This document shows, in pieces, positions 19,828-28,624 of a stretch of 64,000 nt of DNA. Below the pieces are notes generated by a model, which saw only the letters and a program-made list of their open reading frames with translations, had not been told where the DNA came from and made no database searches. Numbering within the stretch: position 1 is the stretch's first letter; the number at the start of each line of letters is the position of its first letter. This stretch comes from Anaerolinea sp. GTDB taxonomy: Bacteria; Chloroflexota; Limnocylindria; Limnocylindrales; CSP1-4. The translations under genes were made by a program, and so were the position numbers. Location: NCBI GenBank assembly GCA_013822395.1, contig PNKK01000002.1, positions 1-64,000 of the forward strand, given 5' to 3'.

Positions 19828-19960
19828 TCACCTGAGTCGGCACGCGGCGAACCGCTCCTGATCCGCACACCTGAGTCGGCAGACGGACTCATTCCGGTGC
19901 TGGCTCGCCACGGACCCCGAGTTCGATACGGCCTGATCCGCACACCTGAGTCGGCAGACG
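19828..19960 (+). repeat. direct repeats downstream of rpiB
   Basis: A 28-bp sequence (CTGATCCGCACACCTGAG then TCGGCAGACG) occurs at 19858-19885 and 19933-19960, 75 bp apart. A shorter copy of CACCTGAGTCGGCA lies at 19829-19842. They lie between the convergent rpiB and DUF4389 genes, where there is no gene (19822-20116). Confidence 0.85.
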
Positions 19961-20116
19961 ACTCATCTGCCGCTCGACCGAGCGTGACGCGCCGCACGAT
20001 CCGACGTCGGGAGCAGCGTGCCGTGCGCGGTCACGAACGGAATGCCCTCGAATGCGACTCAACCGAGGGCTGCGGCAATTCCGGATCAGGGGGGCTCGAG
20101 CACGCTCGAGGCGCGA

Positions 20117-20746
20117 CTACTCGCTCGGGCTGATCGAGGGGTACGGGACCGGCACGAGCAGCGTGTAGATGGAGATCCGGGTCGAGAGGCGCAGGTAGCC
20201 GCCGAACAGGTCATACCCGAGCTGCGGGAAGCGGCCGTTCACGAGCACCGGGATCCAGATCACGAAGAAAGCGAACCAGACCCCGATGCCCAGGAGGGCG
20301 AGGACGATCGCGTGCGGGATGACGAGCAGCGAGCGCACGACGAGCCCGAGCAACGGGATGCCCCACAGGCGATTGATCTCCCGGGACGGCGGGGCCACCG
20401 TGACGTCGGCTGGGTACGGCGCGCTCAACGAGAACGGCGGGTAGAAACCCGTCATGAGGACGGCGTAGGCCGCGACCCGGACACCCCACCGGTACGTCGT
20501 CTCGTAGAGATCCACCGCCCAGCTGGGGAACCGGCCGTTGACGAGGATCGGGATCCAGGTGACCAGGATGGATAGGCCGGAGGCCACCCCGAGTACCCAG
20601 AGCACCAGGAAATGCGGGATGAGCAGGAGCCAGCGAGCGAACATCCCGAAGAACGGGATGCCCCACAGGCGATTGATCTCCTGGTTCCGATCGAACGTCA
20701 CCCGGACCGGATAGTGCGATCCGGCGGGACCCGTCACGGCTGTCAT
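20117..20746 (-). CDS. DUF4389-type membrane protein with internal duplication
   Basis: 209 residues. The motif REINRLWGIP (in the first half QEINRLWGIPFFGM) followed by a membrane helix, IPHxxVLxxLG, a second helix and WIPxLVNGRFP occurs twice (about residues 20-95 and 117-190). So the protein is two copies of a two-helix DUF4389 unit. ATG 20746 has GGAGG 6-7 nt upstream and is preferred to a longer frame. The function of the family is not known. It is divergent from the pgi unit, with a promoter region between. Confidence 0.82.
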   Translation of the reverse strand: MTAVTGPAGSHYPVRVTFDRNQEINRLWGIPFFGMFARWLLLIPHFLVLWVLGVASGLSILVTWIPILVNGRFPSWAVDLYETTYRWGVRVAAYAVLMTGFYPPFSLSAPYPADVTVAPPSREINRLWGIPLLGLVVRSLLVIPHAIVLALLGIGVWFAFFVIWIPVLVNGRFPQLGYDLFGGYLRLSTRISIYTLLVPVPYPSISPSE

Positions 20747-20842
20747 CGATGCCTCCATCCCGTCGTCGGGGCGCGCCGCGGATAGGATACCGGCGGGGAA
20801 GGCGGCGGCGCGAGCGGCGCGAGCGCATCGGGGCACCCCGCG

Positions 20843-20855
20843 TAGACTCACCGAG
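20843..20855 (+). promoter_or_regulatory. -10 element of the pgi transcription unit
   Basis: TAGACT at 20843-20848 is followed by 7 nt and then ATG 20856, the start of a 15-codon open frame that ends on the pgi start. The same hexamer TAGACT stands at 23037-23042 before gnd. Confidence 0.5.
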
Positions 20856-20903
20856 ATGAATCGAGCGGACTCGCGGGGCGTCCGTGTGGAGGTGGATGGA
20901 TGA
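20856..20903 (+). CDS. 15-codon leaderless leader peptide upstream of pgi
   Basis: ATG 20856 is placed 7 nt after TAGACT. It encodes MNRADSRGVRVEVDG and stops with TGA at 20901-20903, overlapping the pgi ATG as ATGA. The arrangement implies that ribosomes entering on the leaderless ATG terminate on the pgi start and could re-initiate there. pgi also has its own GGAGGTG inside the peptide's codons. The peptide has no regulatory codon run. I regard it as a coupling device rather than an attenuator. Confidence 0.4.
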   Translation: MNRADSRGVRVEVDG

Positions 20904-22660
20904 GCGCGGAGTTCGAGCTTCGCCTGTCACCGGCGGACGAGGAGCGGCTGGCTGCGATCGCGGCCCACGCGCGACGTGACGACTGGGCGCGGCGCCTGTT
21001 GGACCACGACACGACCCTCTGGTCGGAGGATCCGGCCGTCCGGTCGGCGATCGCGGATCGCCTGGGCTGGCTCGATGCGCCCGCCCATTTCACGGACCAG
21101 ATCGCCGCGCTCGAGGGGTTCGGCGACGGCATCCGAGTCGCCGGCTTCCGGACCGCCGTCGTCATGGGAATGGGCGGCTCCAGCCTCGCCCCGGAGGTCC
21201 TCCACCGGACGTTCGGCACGGCCGAGGGCTACCTCGACCTCCGAATCCTCGACTCGACCGATCCGTCCGCGGTGGCCGCCACGGTCGATGACCTCGACCC
21301 GCTCGCCACGCTCTGGATCGTCGCCTCGAAATCGGGGACGACCACCGAACCCCTGGCCTTCCTGGCCGACGCCTGGGCACGCATCTCCGCCGCGCTCCAG
21401 GCCGCCGGCTCCGATCAGAGCCCCGGCGAGTTCGTCATCGCGATCACCGACCCGGGGAGGAGCGTCACCGCAATCCCCCACCACGATGAGCTTCGCGAGG
21501 TCTTCCTCAACCCGCCCGATATCGGCGGCCGCTACTCGGCACTGTCGTACGTCGGGTTGGTACCAGCGTCGCTCATCGGGCTGGACCTCGACGCACTGCT
21601 GACGTCGGCCTCGACGATGCTCGCGGCCTGCCGCGAGCCCGAGCCGGAGCGGAACCCGGGGCTCCTGCTGGGCCTCGCGCTCGGCGAGCTCGCGCGCGCG
21701 GGCCGCGACAAGCTGACGTTCGTGACCGACCTGACGCTCGCGAGCTTCGGGGCGTGGGCCGAGCAACTGATCGCCGAATCCACCGGCAAGCACGGCGTCG
21801 GCATCGTGCCGGTGGTCGGGGAGCCGCTCGGCACAGCCGCGGCCTACGGCACCGATCGGGCGTTCGTGGGACTGGCGCTCGCGGGATCCGCGGACCCGTC
21901 CGGTGGCCTGCTTGATGCGCTCGCGGCGGCCGGCCACCCGGTCATCCGCCTCACGCTCGACGACCCGATGGATCTGGGCGGGGAGCTCGTCCGCTGGGAG
22001 GTCGCGACGGCGATCGCCGGCGCGGTCCTCGGCATCGACCCCTTCGATCAGCCGAACGTCGAGGAGGCGAAGGATCGGACTCGCCGGGTCCTGGCGACAG
22101 CCTCGGGCGCGGCGGGTTCCGGGGTGGGCGCGGCGGGTTCCGGGGTGGGCGCGGCGGGTTCCGGGGTGGGCGCGGCGGGTTCCGAGCCGGGGCCGGCGGT
22201 CCTCTGGATCGAGGAGCTCGGCGAGGGCGGACTCGTCGAGGCAATCAGGTCGAGCCTTGGGCCGCCGAGGCCCGGCCGCTATATGGCGATCCAGGCCTTC
22301 ATCGCGCCCTCGGTTGAGCGCGATACGACCTTCGAGCGAATCCGCTCGCTCGTCCGCGATCAGACCCGATGCGCGACGACGGTCGGGTACGGCCCGCGCT
22401 TCCTTCACTCCACCGGGCAGCTCCACAAGGGCGGCGCCCCGATCGGCTGGTTTCTTCAACTGACCGCGGAACATCCGCGCGATCGCGAGATCCCGGGTTG
22501 GCCCTACACCTTCGGCCGGCTCATCGATGCCCAGGCGCAGGGCGACGCGGAGTCGATCGCCGCTCACGACCTGCCGATCCTCCGGGTCCGCCTGGGCCGC
22601 GACGCGGCGTCGGATCTGGCCGTGCTGGAGCGGGCGTTCGCGAGGGCGCTCGCCGGCTAG
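20900..22660 (+). CDS. pgi: glucose-6-phosphate isomerase
   Basis: Interconverts glucose 6-phosphate and fructose 6-phosphate. 586 residues. VMGMGGSSLAPEVL and WIVASKSGTTTEP are the sugar-phosphate SIS motifs. AEQLIAESTGKHGVGIVPVVGEP and SFGAWAEQ carry the active-site Glu region, and HSTGQLHKGGAPIG supplies the C-terminal His. The sequence resembles the Pgi half of bifunctional transaldolase-Pgi proteins more than classical Pgi. Here Tal is separate, at 6543. A 21-bp in-frame repeat inserts a GAAGSGV linker three times around residue 405. GGAGGTG precedes the ATG. Confidence 0.93.
   Translation: MSAEFELRLSPADEERLAAIAAHARRDDWARRLLDHDTTLWSEDPAVRSAIADRLGWLDAPAHFTDQIAALEGFGDGIRVAGFRTAVVMGMGGSSLAPEVLHRTFGTAEGYLDLRILDSTDPSAVAATVDDLDPLATLWIVASKSGTTTEPLAFLADAWARISAALQAAGSDQSPGEFVIAITDPGRSVTAIPHHDELREVFLNPPDIGGRYSALSYVGLVPASLIGLDLDALLTSASTMLAACREPEPERNPGLLLGLALGELARAGRDKLTFVTDLTLASFGAWAEQLIAESTGKHGVGIVPVVGEPLGTAAAYGTDRAFVGLALAGSADPSGGLLDALAAAGHPVIRLTLDDPMDLGGELVRWEVATAIAGAVLGIDPFDQPNVEEAKDRTRRVLATASGAAGSGVGAAGSGVGAAGSGVGAAGSEPGPAVLWIEELGEGGLVEAIRSSLGPPRPGRYMAIQAFIAPSVERDTTFERIRSLVRDQTRCATTVGYGPRFLHSTGQLHKGGAPIGWFLQLTAEHPRDREIPGWPYTFGRLIDAQAQGDAESIAAHDLPILRVRLGRDAASDLAVLERAFARALAG
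22107..22190 (+). repeat. 21-bp in-frame repeat within pgi
   Basis: Three full copies and a partial copy of GCGCGGCGGGTTCCGGGGTGG encode GAAGSGV repeated. It lies in a probable surface loop between two conserved Pgi blocks, so it should be tolerated, and it could vary in copy number between strains. Confidence 0.85.
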
Positions 22661-23109
22661 TCAAGTGCACCTCCCGCACACCTTGCGAGCAAGACGCCGC
22701 GGCCGCGCAGTACGCGGGGTGTGATCGGGCACCGGCGGAGGCAGCCGTCGACAACGTGCTCGGGGATCACGACCAGGTCCCGCGCCACCCTGCCTGGCAC
22801 CCCCAGCTGGTTCATGAATCGACCATGCGACGAACGTGAGGCTGGTCGAGGCCCCGTCCTTCGTCGAATGGCGCATGGATCGACCGATCAGCGGCTGAGG
22901 TGCCGCTCTCGGTCCCCGCTGGCAGCGTTCCTTCGTCGGATGGTCGATCGATCGACCAGCGGCGGCCGAGGCGGCCGAGGCGGCTGACGGCCGGTTTCGA
23001 GGGCGCGTCTCGCGGGGGCGCGTGAACGTGCCACGGTAGACTGCAGCGGAGGCCGCCGACGGCCGGTCCGCAACCCAGCACAACCCTGCTCCATCGGAGG
23101 CGCCACGAC
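22661..23109. other. pgi-gnd intergenic region with direct and inverted repeats
   Basis: 449 bp without a convincing gene. CCTTCGTCG followed by an ATGG...GATCGACC motif occurs at 22858 and again at 22930, 72 bp apart. A third copy is inverted at 22816-22836 (GAATCGACCATGCGACGAACG). A -10-like TAGACT lies at 23037-23042, and GGAGG at 23096-23100 serves the gnd ATG at 23110. The transcript leader of gnd would be about 60 nt. I see no tRNA or riboswitch fold. Confidence 0.6.
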
Positions 23110-24009
23110 ATGCGAATCGGGTTCATCGGCCTCGGCCGGATGGGCGGCAACATGGTCCGTCGCCTGCTCCGCGACGGGCACGAGGTCGTGGCTTACAACC
23201 GCTCACCGGAGAGGACCCGCGAGATCGCGACCGAGGGCGCGGAGCCGGCGTTCACGGTCCGGGAGCTCGTGGACAAGCTCCCGAAGCCGCGGACCGTCTG
23301 GATCATGGTCCCGGCCGGCGACGCCACGGAGGCCCAGATCGCCGAGTTGATGGACCACCTGGAGTCCGGCGACACGATCGTCGACGGCGGCAACACCAAC
23401 TTCCACGACGACGTCCGCCGCCACGCCGAGCTCGCCAGGCAGGGCATCCGGTATGTGGATGCCGGCGTGTCCGGCGGGATCTGGGGGCTCCAGAACGGCT
23501 TCTGCCTGATGGTCGGCGGCGACCCCGAGGCTGTGGCGCCGCTGGAGCCGGTCTTCCGGAGTCTCGCCCCCGTGGACGGCTACCTCCACGCCGGCGCTCC
23601 GGGGGCCGGGCACTATGTGAAGATGATCCACAACGGGATCGAGTACGGGTTGATGCAGGCGTACGCCGAGGGCTTCGAGATCCTCCACGCCTCGGACTAC
23701 AACCTGGACCTGGCGAGGGTCGCCGACCTGTGGATGAACGGCTCGGTCGTCCGATCGTGGCTCCTCGAGCTCCTCGGGCGAGCCTACAAGAGCCAGGGCC
23801 AGGATCTCGAGCGGCTCAAGGGCTGGGTGGCGGACTCCGGCGAGGGTCGCTGGACCGTCCAGGAGGCGATCGAGCGAGATGTCCCGGCGCCGGTCATCAC
23901 GATCTCCCTGCAGACTCGCTTCCGCTCCCGCCAGGACGACTCGTACGGCGCCAAGGTGCTGGCCGCGCTGCGCAACGAGTTCGGTGGTCATGCGGTGAGG
24001 GAGAGCTGA
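23110..24009 (+). CDS. gnd: 6-phosphogluconate dehydrogenase, short (NAD-type) form
   Basis: Oxidative decarboxylation of 6-phosphogluconate to ribulose 5-phosphate. 299 residues, the short class rather than the 470-residue NADP enzyme. The Rossmann motif is IGFIGLGRMGGNM, and the acid-bearing sequence after strand 2 (AYNRSPER) lacks the NADP-specific Arg pattern of the long form, fitting NAD preference. GGNTNFHDD, DAGVSGGIWGLQNG and the catalytic Lys/Glu segment GHYVKMIHNGIEYGLMQAYAEG are intact. It is first in the gnd-zwf-opcA-pgl operon, with a 56-nt gap to zwf. Confidence 0.95.
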   Translation: MRIGFIGLGRMGGNMVRRLLRDGHEVVAYNRSPERTREIATEGAEPAFTVRELVDKLPKPRTVWIMVPAGDATEAQIAELMDHLESGDTIVDGGNTNFHDDVRRHAELARQGIRYVDAGVSGGIWGLQNGFCLMVGGDPEAVAPLEPVFRSLAPVDGYLHAGAPGAGHYVKMIHNGIEYGLMQAYAEGFEILHASDYNLDLARVADLWMNGSVVRSWLLELLGRAYKSQGQDLERLKGWVADSGEGRWTVQEAIERDVPAPVITISLQTRFRSRQDDSYGAKVLAALRNEFGGHAVRES

Positions 24010-24065
24010 CCTCGAATGCGGCTGCCCCGTCCCACCCTCGCCTGCGCCGCCCTCGCCGCGCCCCG

Positions 24066-25685
24066 ATGACCCGGATCGCCTCGACCCCCGGCGCCACTCC
24101 CCGCACGATCCGGGAGCTCCGGCTCACCCGGACCGGTCGGCGGAGACGTGCGTCTCGCGTGGACGGAAACCCGCTCCGGGAGGGTCTCCGGCTCGAGCGC
24201 GTCCCGGAGCCGCACGTGATGGTCCTCTTCGGAGCGACCGGCGATCTATCGCACCGGAAGGTCTTCCCCGCGCTCGCCCAGCTCTGGCGGACGAACCTCC
24301 TGCCCCAGGACTGGATGCTCGTCGCGGTCGGCCGCCGGCCCTATCAGGACGAGACATTCCGGGCCGAGATCGGCAGGTCCCTCGAACGGTTCAGCCGAGC
24401 CCAGATCGACGCCGAGGTGGCGCGCGCGTTCCTTGACCGGATCGTCTATCACGAGGGCGACTTCGCGGACGATGCGGCGTTCCACCGCCTGGCGACGCGC
24501 CTCGACGGGATGGACCGCGACAACGGCACGTCGGGGAACCGGCTCTTCTACCTCGCGACGCAGCCGTCGGCCTTCCCCCTGATCGTGAGCCAGCTCGGGC
24601 GGACCGGCCTGGATCACGAGGTCCACGGCGGCGGCTGGCGACGGATGGTCATCGAGAAGCCATTCGGCCGAGATCTCGACTCGGCACGGCGTCTCAATCG
24701 CGAGGTCGGCAAGGTCTTCCGCGAGTCACAGGTCTACCGGATCGACCACTACCTCGGCAAGGAGACCGTCCGGAACCTGCTGGTCTTCCGGTTCGGCAAC
24801 GGCATCTTCGAGCCGCTCTGGAACCGCCGCTACGTGGACCATGTCCAGATCACGATGGCCGAGTCGATCGGCGTCGAGGAGCGGGGCTCGTTCTACGAAG
24901 AGACCGGGGCCACCCGCGATGTCGTCCAGAATCACCTTCTCCAGCTCCTGACGCTGGTGGCCATGGAGCCGCCGGCCACCTTCGAGGCCGACGCCCTGCG
25001 CGACGAGAAGGTGAAGGTCCTTCGGGCCATCCCCGAGCCGACCCGGGCGGATGTCGCCCGGACCGTCGTCCGCGGCCAGTACGGGCCGGGTTGGGTCGCG
25101 GCCCAACCGGTGATTGGCTACCGCGAGGAGCCCGAGGTCGACCCGCTGTCGGAGACCGAGACCCTGTTCGCCGGACGCTTCCAGATCGATGACTGGCGCT
25201 GGTCCGGCGTCCCGTTCTACCTGCGGGCCGGAAAGCGGCTGCCGAAGCGGGCGACGGAGATCGCGATCCAGTTCAAGGACGTTCCCCACCGGCTCTTCCG
25301 GGACGCGGCAGTGGACCCGGAGCCGAACCTCCTCGCGATCCGGATCCAGCCGGACGAGGGGATCCTCCTGCGGTTCGGGTCCAAGGTCCCGGGTCTCGGC
25401 CTGGACATCCGGACGGTGACGATGGACTTCACCTACGGGTCCGCGTTTTCGGTCGACTCGCCCGACGCCTACGAGACGCTCCTCCTCGATGCGATGCTCG
25501 GCGACGCCTCGCTGTTCACCCGGGCCGACGAGGTGGAGGCCGCCTGGACGATCGCGACGCCGATCGTGGAGTCCTGGCTGGATGCGCCGGCCCCGGACTT
25601 CCCGAACTACGCGGCCGGCACCTGGGGGCCGGAGTCGGCCGAAGCGCTCATCGGGCGCGACGGACGCCGCTGGCGCCGGATCTGA
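24066..25685 (+). CDS. zwf: glucose-6-phosphate 1-dehydrogenase
   Basis: First step of the oxidative pentose phosphate pathway. 539 residues. After a basic N-terminal extension of about 45 residues the NADP fold begins VMVLFGATGDLSHRKVFPAL. The active-site signature RIDHYLGKETVRN (catalytic His) and the substrate Lys in VIEKPFGRDL are present, as are ITMAESIGVEERGSFYE and PFYLRAGKRLPKR. The ATG 24066 start is the first after gnd. The extension is longer than usual, so a downstream start is possible. opcA follows 2 nt after the stop. Confidence 0.96.
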   Translation: MTRIASTPGATPRTIRELRLTRTGRRRRASRVDGNPLREGLRLERVPEPHVMVLFGATGDLSHRKVFPALAQLWRTNLLPQDWMLVAVGRRPYQDETFRAEIGRSLERFSRAQIDAEVARAFLDRIVYHEGDFADDAAFHRLATRLDGMDRDNGTSGNRLFYLATQPSAFPLIVSQLGRTGLDHEVHGGGWRRMVIEKPFGRDLDSARRLNREVGKVFRESQVYRIDHYLGKETVRNLLVFRFGNGIFEPLWNRRYVDHVQITMAESIGVEERGSFYEETGATRDVVQNHLLQLLTLVAMEPPATFEADALRDEKVKVLRAIPEPTRADVARTVVRGQYGPGWVAAQPVIGYREEPEVDPLSETETLFAGRFQIDDWRWSGVPFYLRAGKRLPKRATEIAIQFKDVPHRLFRDAAVDPEPNLLAIRIQPDEGILLRFGSKVPGLGLDIRTVTMDFTYGSAFSVDSPDAYETLLLDAMLGDASLFTRADEVEAAWTIATPIVESWLDAPAPDFPNYAAGTWGPESAEALIGRDGRRWRRI

Positions 25686-25687
25686 CG

Positions 25688-26923
25688 ATGGAAGTCCCGG
25701 GCGGAGCCTTCCAGGCGCCGGAGGTGGGGCAGCCCGCCCTCCGCTGGTCGTCCCGAACCCGCACGATCGCCGGGATCGAGGCGGAGCTCGCCCGGATGTG
25801 GGCGGCCGCGCCGCTCACCGTGACCGGCGAGGACGGAACGCCGGGACGGCACGTTGCCGCGCGGACGAGCGTCATGAACCTCGTCGTGATCGCGCGGCGA
25901 CCCGAGATCGGCGAGCACGCCTCGGCGGTGATCCGGATGCTCGCGGGACGGCATCCATCGCGGGCGCTCGTTGTCTCGAGCGCCGATCCCGACGGTCCGT
26001 CCTGGCTGGACGCCCATGTCCAGGCGCACTGTATCCTGCCGCGGGCCGACGCGGCGGAGACCTGCGCCGAGCTCATCGACCTGACGGCTGGCGGGGAGAG
26101 CGGCCGCCACCTCGCCGCGATCGTCGCGCCACTCCTCATCCACGACCTGCCGGTGACGCTGTGGTGGCCCGGGGATCCACCCCTCGCGTCACGCCAGGCG
26201 ATCGACCTGCTCCAGATGTCGGACCGGCTCGTGGTGGACGGGTCGGCGTGGTCCGGGGACGGCCTGGACCGGCTCGGCGCGCTGTCCGCGATCGTCGCGA
26301 ACCGCAACCTCGGCGACGGCCACGTCGCCGTGTCGGACTTCGCGATGCTCAGGCAGTCCCGCTGGCGCGAGGCCATCGCGTCGTCGTTCGACCGGCCGGA
26401 GCTGCGGCCGTTCCTCGGCGACATCGGCGCGATCACGGTCCGGTACGCGGCGCACTCGGGTGCCGGGGCGGGCGGGACGAACGTCATCAAGCCGCTCTAC
26501 CACGTCGCGTGGCTGGCTTCGCGGCTGGAGATGACGGTCGCGGAGCCGCTCCGGCTCGTTCCGTCGGACGCGGGCGACCCGGCCGGGCTCGGCGCGTCGT
26601 TCGCCGGCACGCTCCGGGCAAGCCGGCGGCGGATCGCCGCGCGGCTCGTCCCAGTGGAGTCCCCGATGCCTCCCGGGACGACGCTGGCGCTGGAGCTCGG
26701 GGCGCAACGGCGCTCCGGGACGGTCGAGGTCACCGTTACGGCCGAGGCGGAGGCGGTCATCGTCCGGGCGGCGTGCGACGGGCGCGCCATGCCGGCGCGC
26801 CGGTTCATGGCACCACGCCGGACCGAGGTGGAACTGCTCGCCGAGACGATCGAATCGGTGGGACGGGACCCGTTGGCGAGCGCGGCGCTGCTCACCGCCG
26901 CGGAGCTCGTGGGCCGGGCGTGA
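25688..26923 (+). CDS. opcA: glucose-6-phosphate dehydrogenase assembly protein OpcA
   Basis: Allosteric/assembly partner of Zwf, known from cyanobacteria and actinobacteria. 411 residues. The conserved N-terminal block RTSVMNLVVIARR, the HPSRALVV element, the central LLIHDLPVTLWWPGDPP and the LLQMSDRLVVDGSAW segment mark the family. It lies directly between zwf and pgl, and its stop overlaps the pgl GTG. I infer that G6PDH activity in this organism depends on OpcA. Confidence 0.93.
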   Translation: MEVPGGAFQAPEVGQPALRWSSRTRTIAGIEAELARMWAAAPLTVTGEDGTPGRHVAARTSVMNLVVIARRPEIGEHASAVIRMLAGRHPSRALVVSSADPDGPSWLDAHVQAHCILPRADAAETCAELIDLTAGGESGRHLAAIVAPLLIHDLPVTLWWPGDPPLASRQAIDLLQMSDRLVVDGSAWSGDGLDRLGALSAIVANRNLGDGHVAVSDFAMLRQSRWREAIASSFDRPELRPFLGDIGAITVRYAAHSGAGAGGTNVIKPLYHVAWLASRLEMTVAEPLRLVPSDAGDPAGLGASFAGTLRASRRRIAARLVPVESPMPPGTTLALELGAQRRSGTVEVTVTAEAEAVIVRAACDGRAMPARRFMAPRRTEVELLAETIESVGRDPLASAALLTAAELVGRA

Positions 26924-27786
26924 CGGCGGGCAAGTCCGCGGACTGGCCGTCGGGCGAGCGGTCGAGCGCGGCGTCGGGCGAGCGGTCGAGCGCGGCGTCG
27001 GGCGAGCCCGAGATCCTCGTCCTGCCCGACGCCGCGGCCGCGGCCGCGGCCGCGGCCGCGCGGATCGCCACCGCGCTGGCGAGCGCCGTCGCCGCTCGTG
27101 GCGTCGCCCACTGGGCAACGACGGGCGGCTCCACGCCCGGCGCGATCTACCGCAACCTCGCCGCGAGACCACTCCGCGACACCGTCCCGTGGGAGGGCGT
27201 CCACATCTGGTGGGGTGACGACCGATGGGTGCCGCCGGACGACCCCCTGTCGAACGTGCTCGCCTGCCGGGATCTCCTCCTGCGGGACGTTCCGCTGCCG
27301 GCGGACCAGGTCCATCCCTTCCCGATCGGGGAGGCGATGGCGCGCGGTCTCCCGCCGTCATGGGTGGCCGAGCGGTACGCGGTGGAGCTCCGCGCCGCGA
27401 AGGTGCCCCTGGATGCGGCGGGCTTCCCGATCCTCGACATCATCCTCGTGGGAATCGGATCCGACGGGCATCTCTTCTCGGTCTTCCCGGGATCGGGGAC
27501 CTGGGATGACCCGGCCTGGGCGCAGGCCGTGGCGGCCCCGACGCATATCGCTCCGCGGGTCGAGCGGATCACGCTCCACCCGCGGGTCATGGACGCAGCC
27601 CGCCTACCGCTGGCGGTCGCCCACGGACCGTCCAAGGCCGCGATCATCGGCCGGATCTTCGGACCCAGGGGCGACGAGCGCGAGCTCCCCGCGCTCCTCG
27701 CGCGGCGACCGGGCGCGCTCTGGATTCTCGACGAGGCCGCTGCCGTCGCGATCCCGCCCGAGGCTCGGGCGGCGCCCGCACGGTGA
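26920..27786 (+). CDS. pgl: 6-phosphogluconolactonase
   Basis: Hydrolyses 6-phosphogluconolactone. 288 residues, DevB/NagB fold. WATTGGSTPGAIYRNLA, the WWGDDRWVPPDDPLSN motif, LVGIGSDGHLFSVFPG with the active-site His, and RITLHPRVMDAARLPL are all typical. GTG 26920 overlaps the opcA stop (GTGA). The first 30 residues are a low-complexity insertion: two copies of a 24-bp unit encoding SGERSSAA, then a GCGGCC run encoding about ten Ala (27031-27060). The real conserved start is near EILVLPDAAA. Confidence 0.93.
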   Translation: MTAGKSADWPSGERSSAASGERSSAASGEPEILVLPDAAAAAAAAAARIATALASAVAARGVAHWATTGGSTPGAIYRNLAARPLRDTVPWEGVHIWWGDDRWVPPDDPLSNVLACRDLLLRDVPLPADQVHPFPIGEAMARGLPPSWVAERYAVELRAAKVPLDAAGFPILDIILVGIGSDGHLFSVFPGSGTWDDPAWAQAVAAPTHIAPRVERITLHPRVMDAARLPLAVAHGPSKAAIIGRIFGPRGDERELPALLARRPGALWILDEAAAVAIPPEARAAPAR

Positions 27787-28616
27787 TTGATCCGGACCGG
27801 CTGATCCGTTCGCCGGACGGCACGCCGATCGCAGTCTTCGAGTCCGGGACGGCGGAGCCCGGAATCCGCCCGCTCCTCCTGGTCCACGGCACCACCGCCG
27901 ATCACCTGACGTTCAGGATCGTCGGTCCCCTGCTCGGACGACGGCGCCGCCTCCACGCCATCGACCGGCGGGGCCGAGGAGCCTCGGGCGACGGCCCGGC
28001 CTACGCGATCACCCGCGAGTTCGAGGACGTCGCCGCCGTCGCAGATGCGGTGGCCGGGGAGGAGGGCGGCCCGGTCGACGTCGTCGGGCATTCCTTCGGC
28101 GGCCGGTGCGCGCTCGGTGCGGCGCTCCTGACGCCGTCCATCCGGCGGATCGTCAGCTACGAGGGCGCCCCGGCGCCGGCCGGCCGGCCGTACCAGCCGC
28201 CGGGCCTCGCGGACCGACTCCGCGCCCATCTGGCCCGCGGCGACGGCGAGGCCGCGCTCGAGACGTTCATGCGGGAGGTCGTCGGCATGGATGACGCGGG
28301 CATGGCCCGCTTCCGCGCCGATCCGGTCTGGCCGCTCAGGGTGGCCGCGAGTCTCACGATCCTCCGCGAGCTCGAGGCCGAGCGTGCGCCGGCCGCCTCG
28401 CTCGAGGGGCTCGGCCGAGTGGCCGTGCCGGTCCTCCAGGTCCTCGGCACGGCGAGCCCGCCCGCCTTCCGTGCCGCGACCGCCGCGCTCGACGCCCGCC
28501 TCGCGCGCGGGACCGTCGCACGGATCGAGGGTGCCGCTCACGCCGCACATCACACCCACCCCGAGGCCTTCGTGGCGGCAGTGGAGGCGTTCCTCGATCG
28601 GGCCGATCCCGCCTGA
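27783..28616 (+). CDS. alpha/beta hydrolase
   Basis: 277 residues, soluble. LLLVHGTTADH is the oxyanion loop, VVGHSFGGR the nucleophile elbow (catalytic Ser), and the catalytic His is in IEGAAHAAHHTHPE. The acid is probably in the VLQVLGTASP region. It starts on GTG overlapping the pgl stop (GTGA), so it is the last gene of the pentose phosphate operon. The family covers esterases, lactonases and peroxidases. A second lactonase-like or repair role is possible, but nothing in the sequence fixes the substrate. Confidence 0.85.
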   Translation: MIDPDRLIRSPDGTPIAVFESGTAEPGIRPLLLVHGTTADHLTFRIVGPLLGRRRRLHAIDRRGRGASGDGPAYAITREFEDVAAVADAVAGEEGGPVDVVGHSFGGRCALGAALLTPSIRRIVSYEGAPAPAGRPYQPPGLADRLRAHLARGDGEAALETFMREVVGMDDAGMARFRADPVWPLRVAASLTILRELEAERAPAASLEGLGRVAVPVLQVLGTASPPAFRAATAALDARLARGTVARIEGAAHAAHHTHPEAFVAAVEAFLDRADPA

Positions 28617-28624
28617 GCACGGGA

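Noticed and set aside
27031..27060. Functional GC-alternating DNA element (GCGGCC run)
   Set aside because: It is in frame in pgl and encodes a poly-Ala stretch in a variable N-terminus; ordinary slippage explains it.
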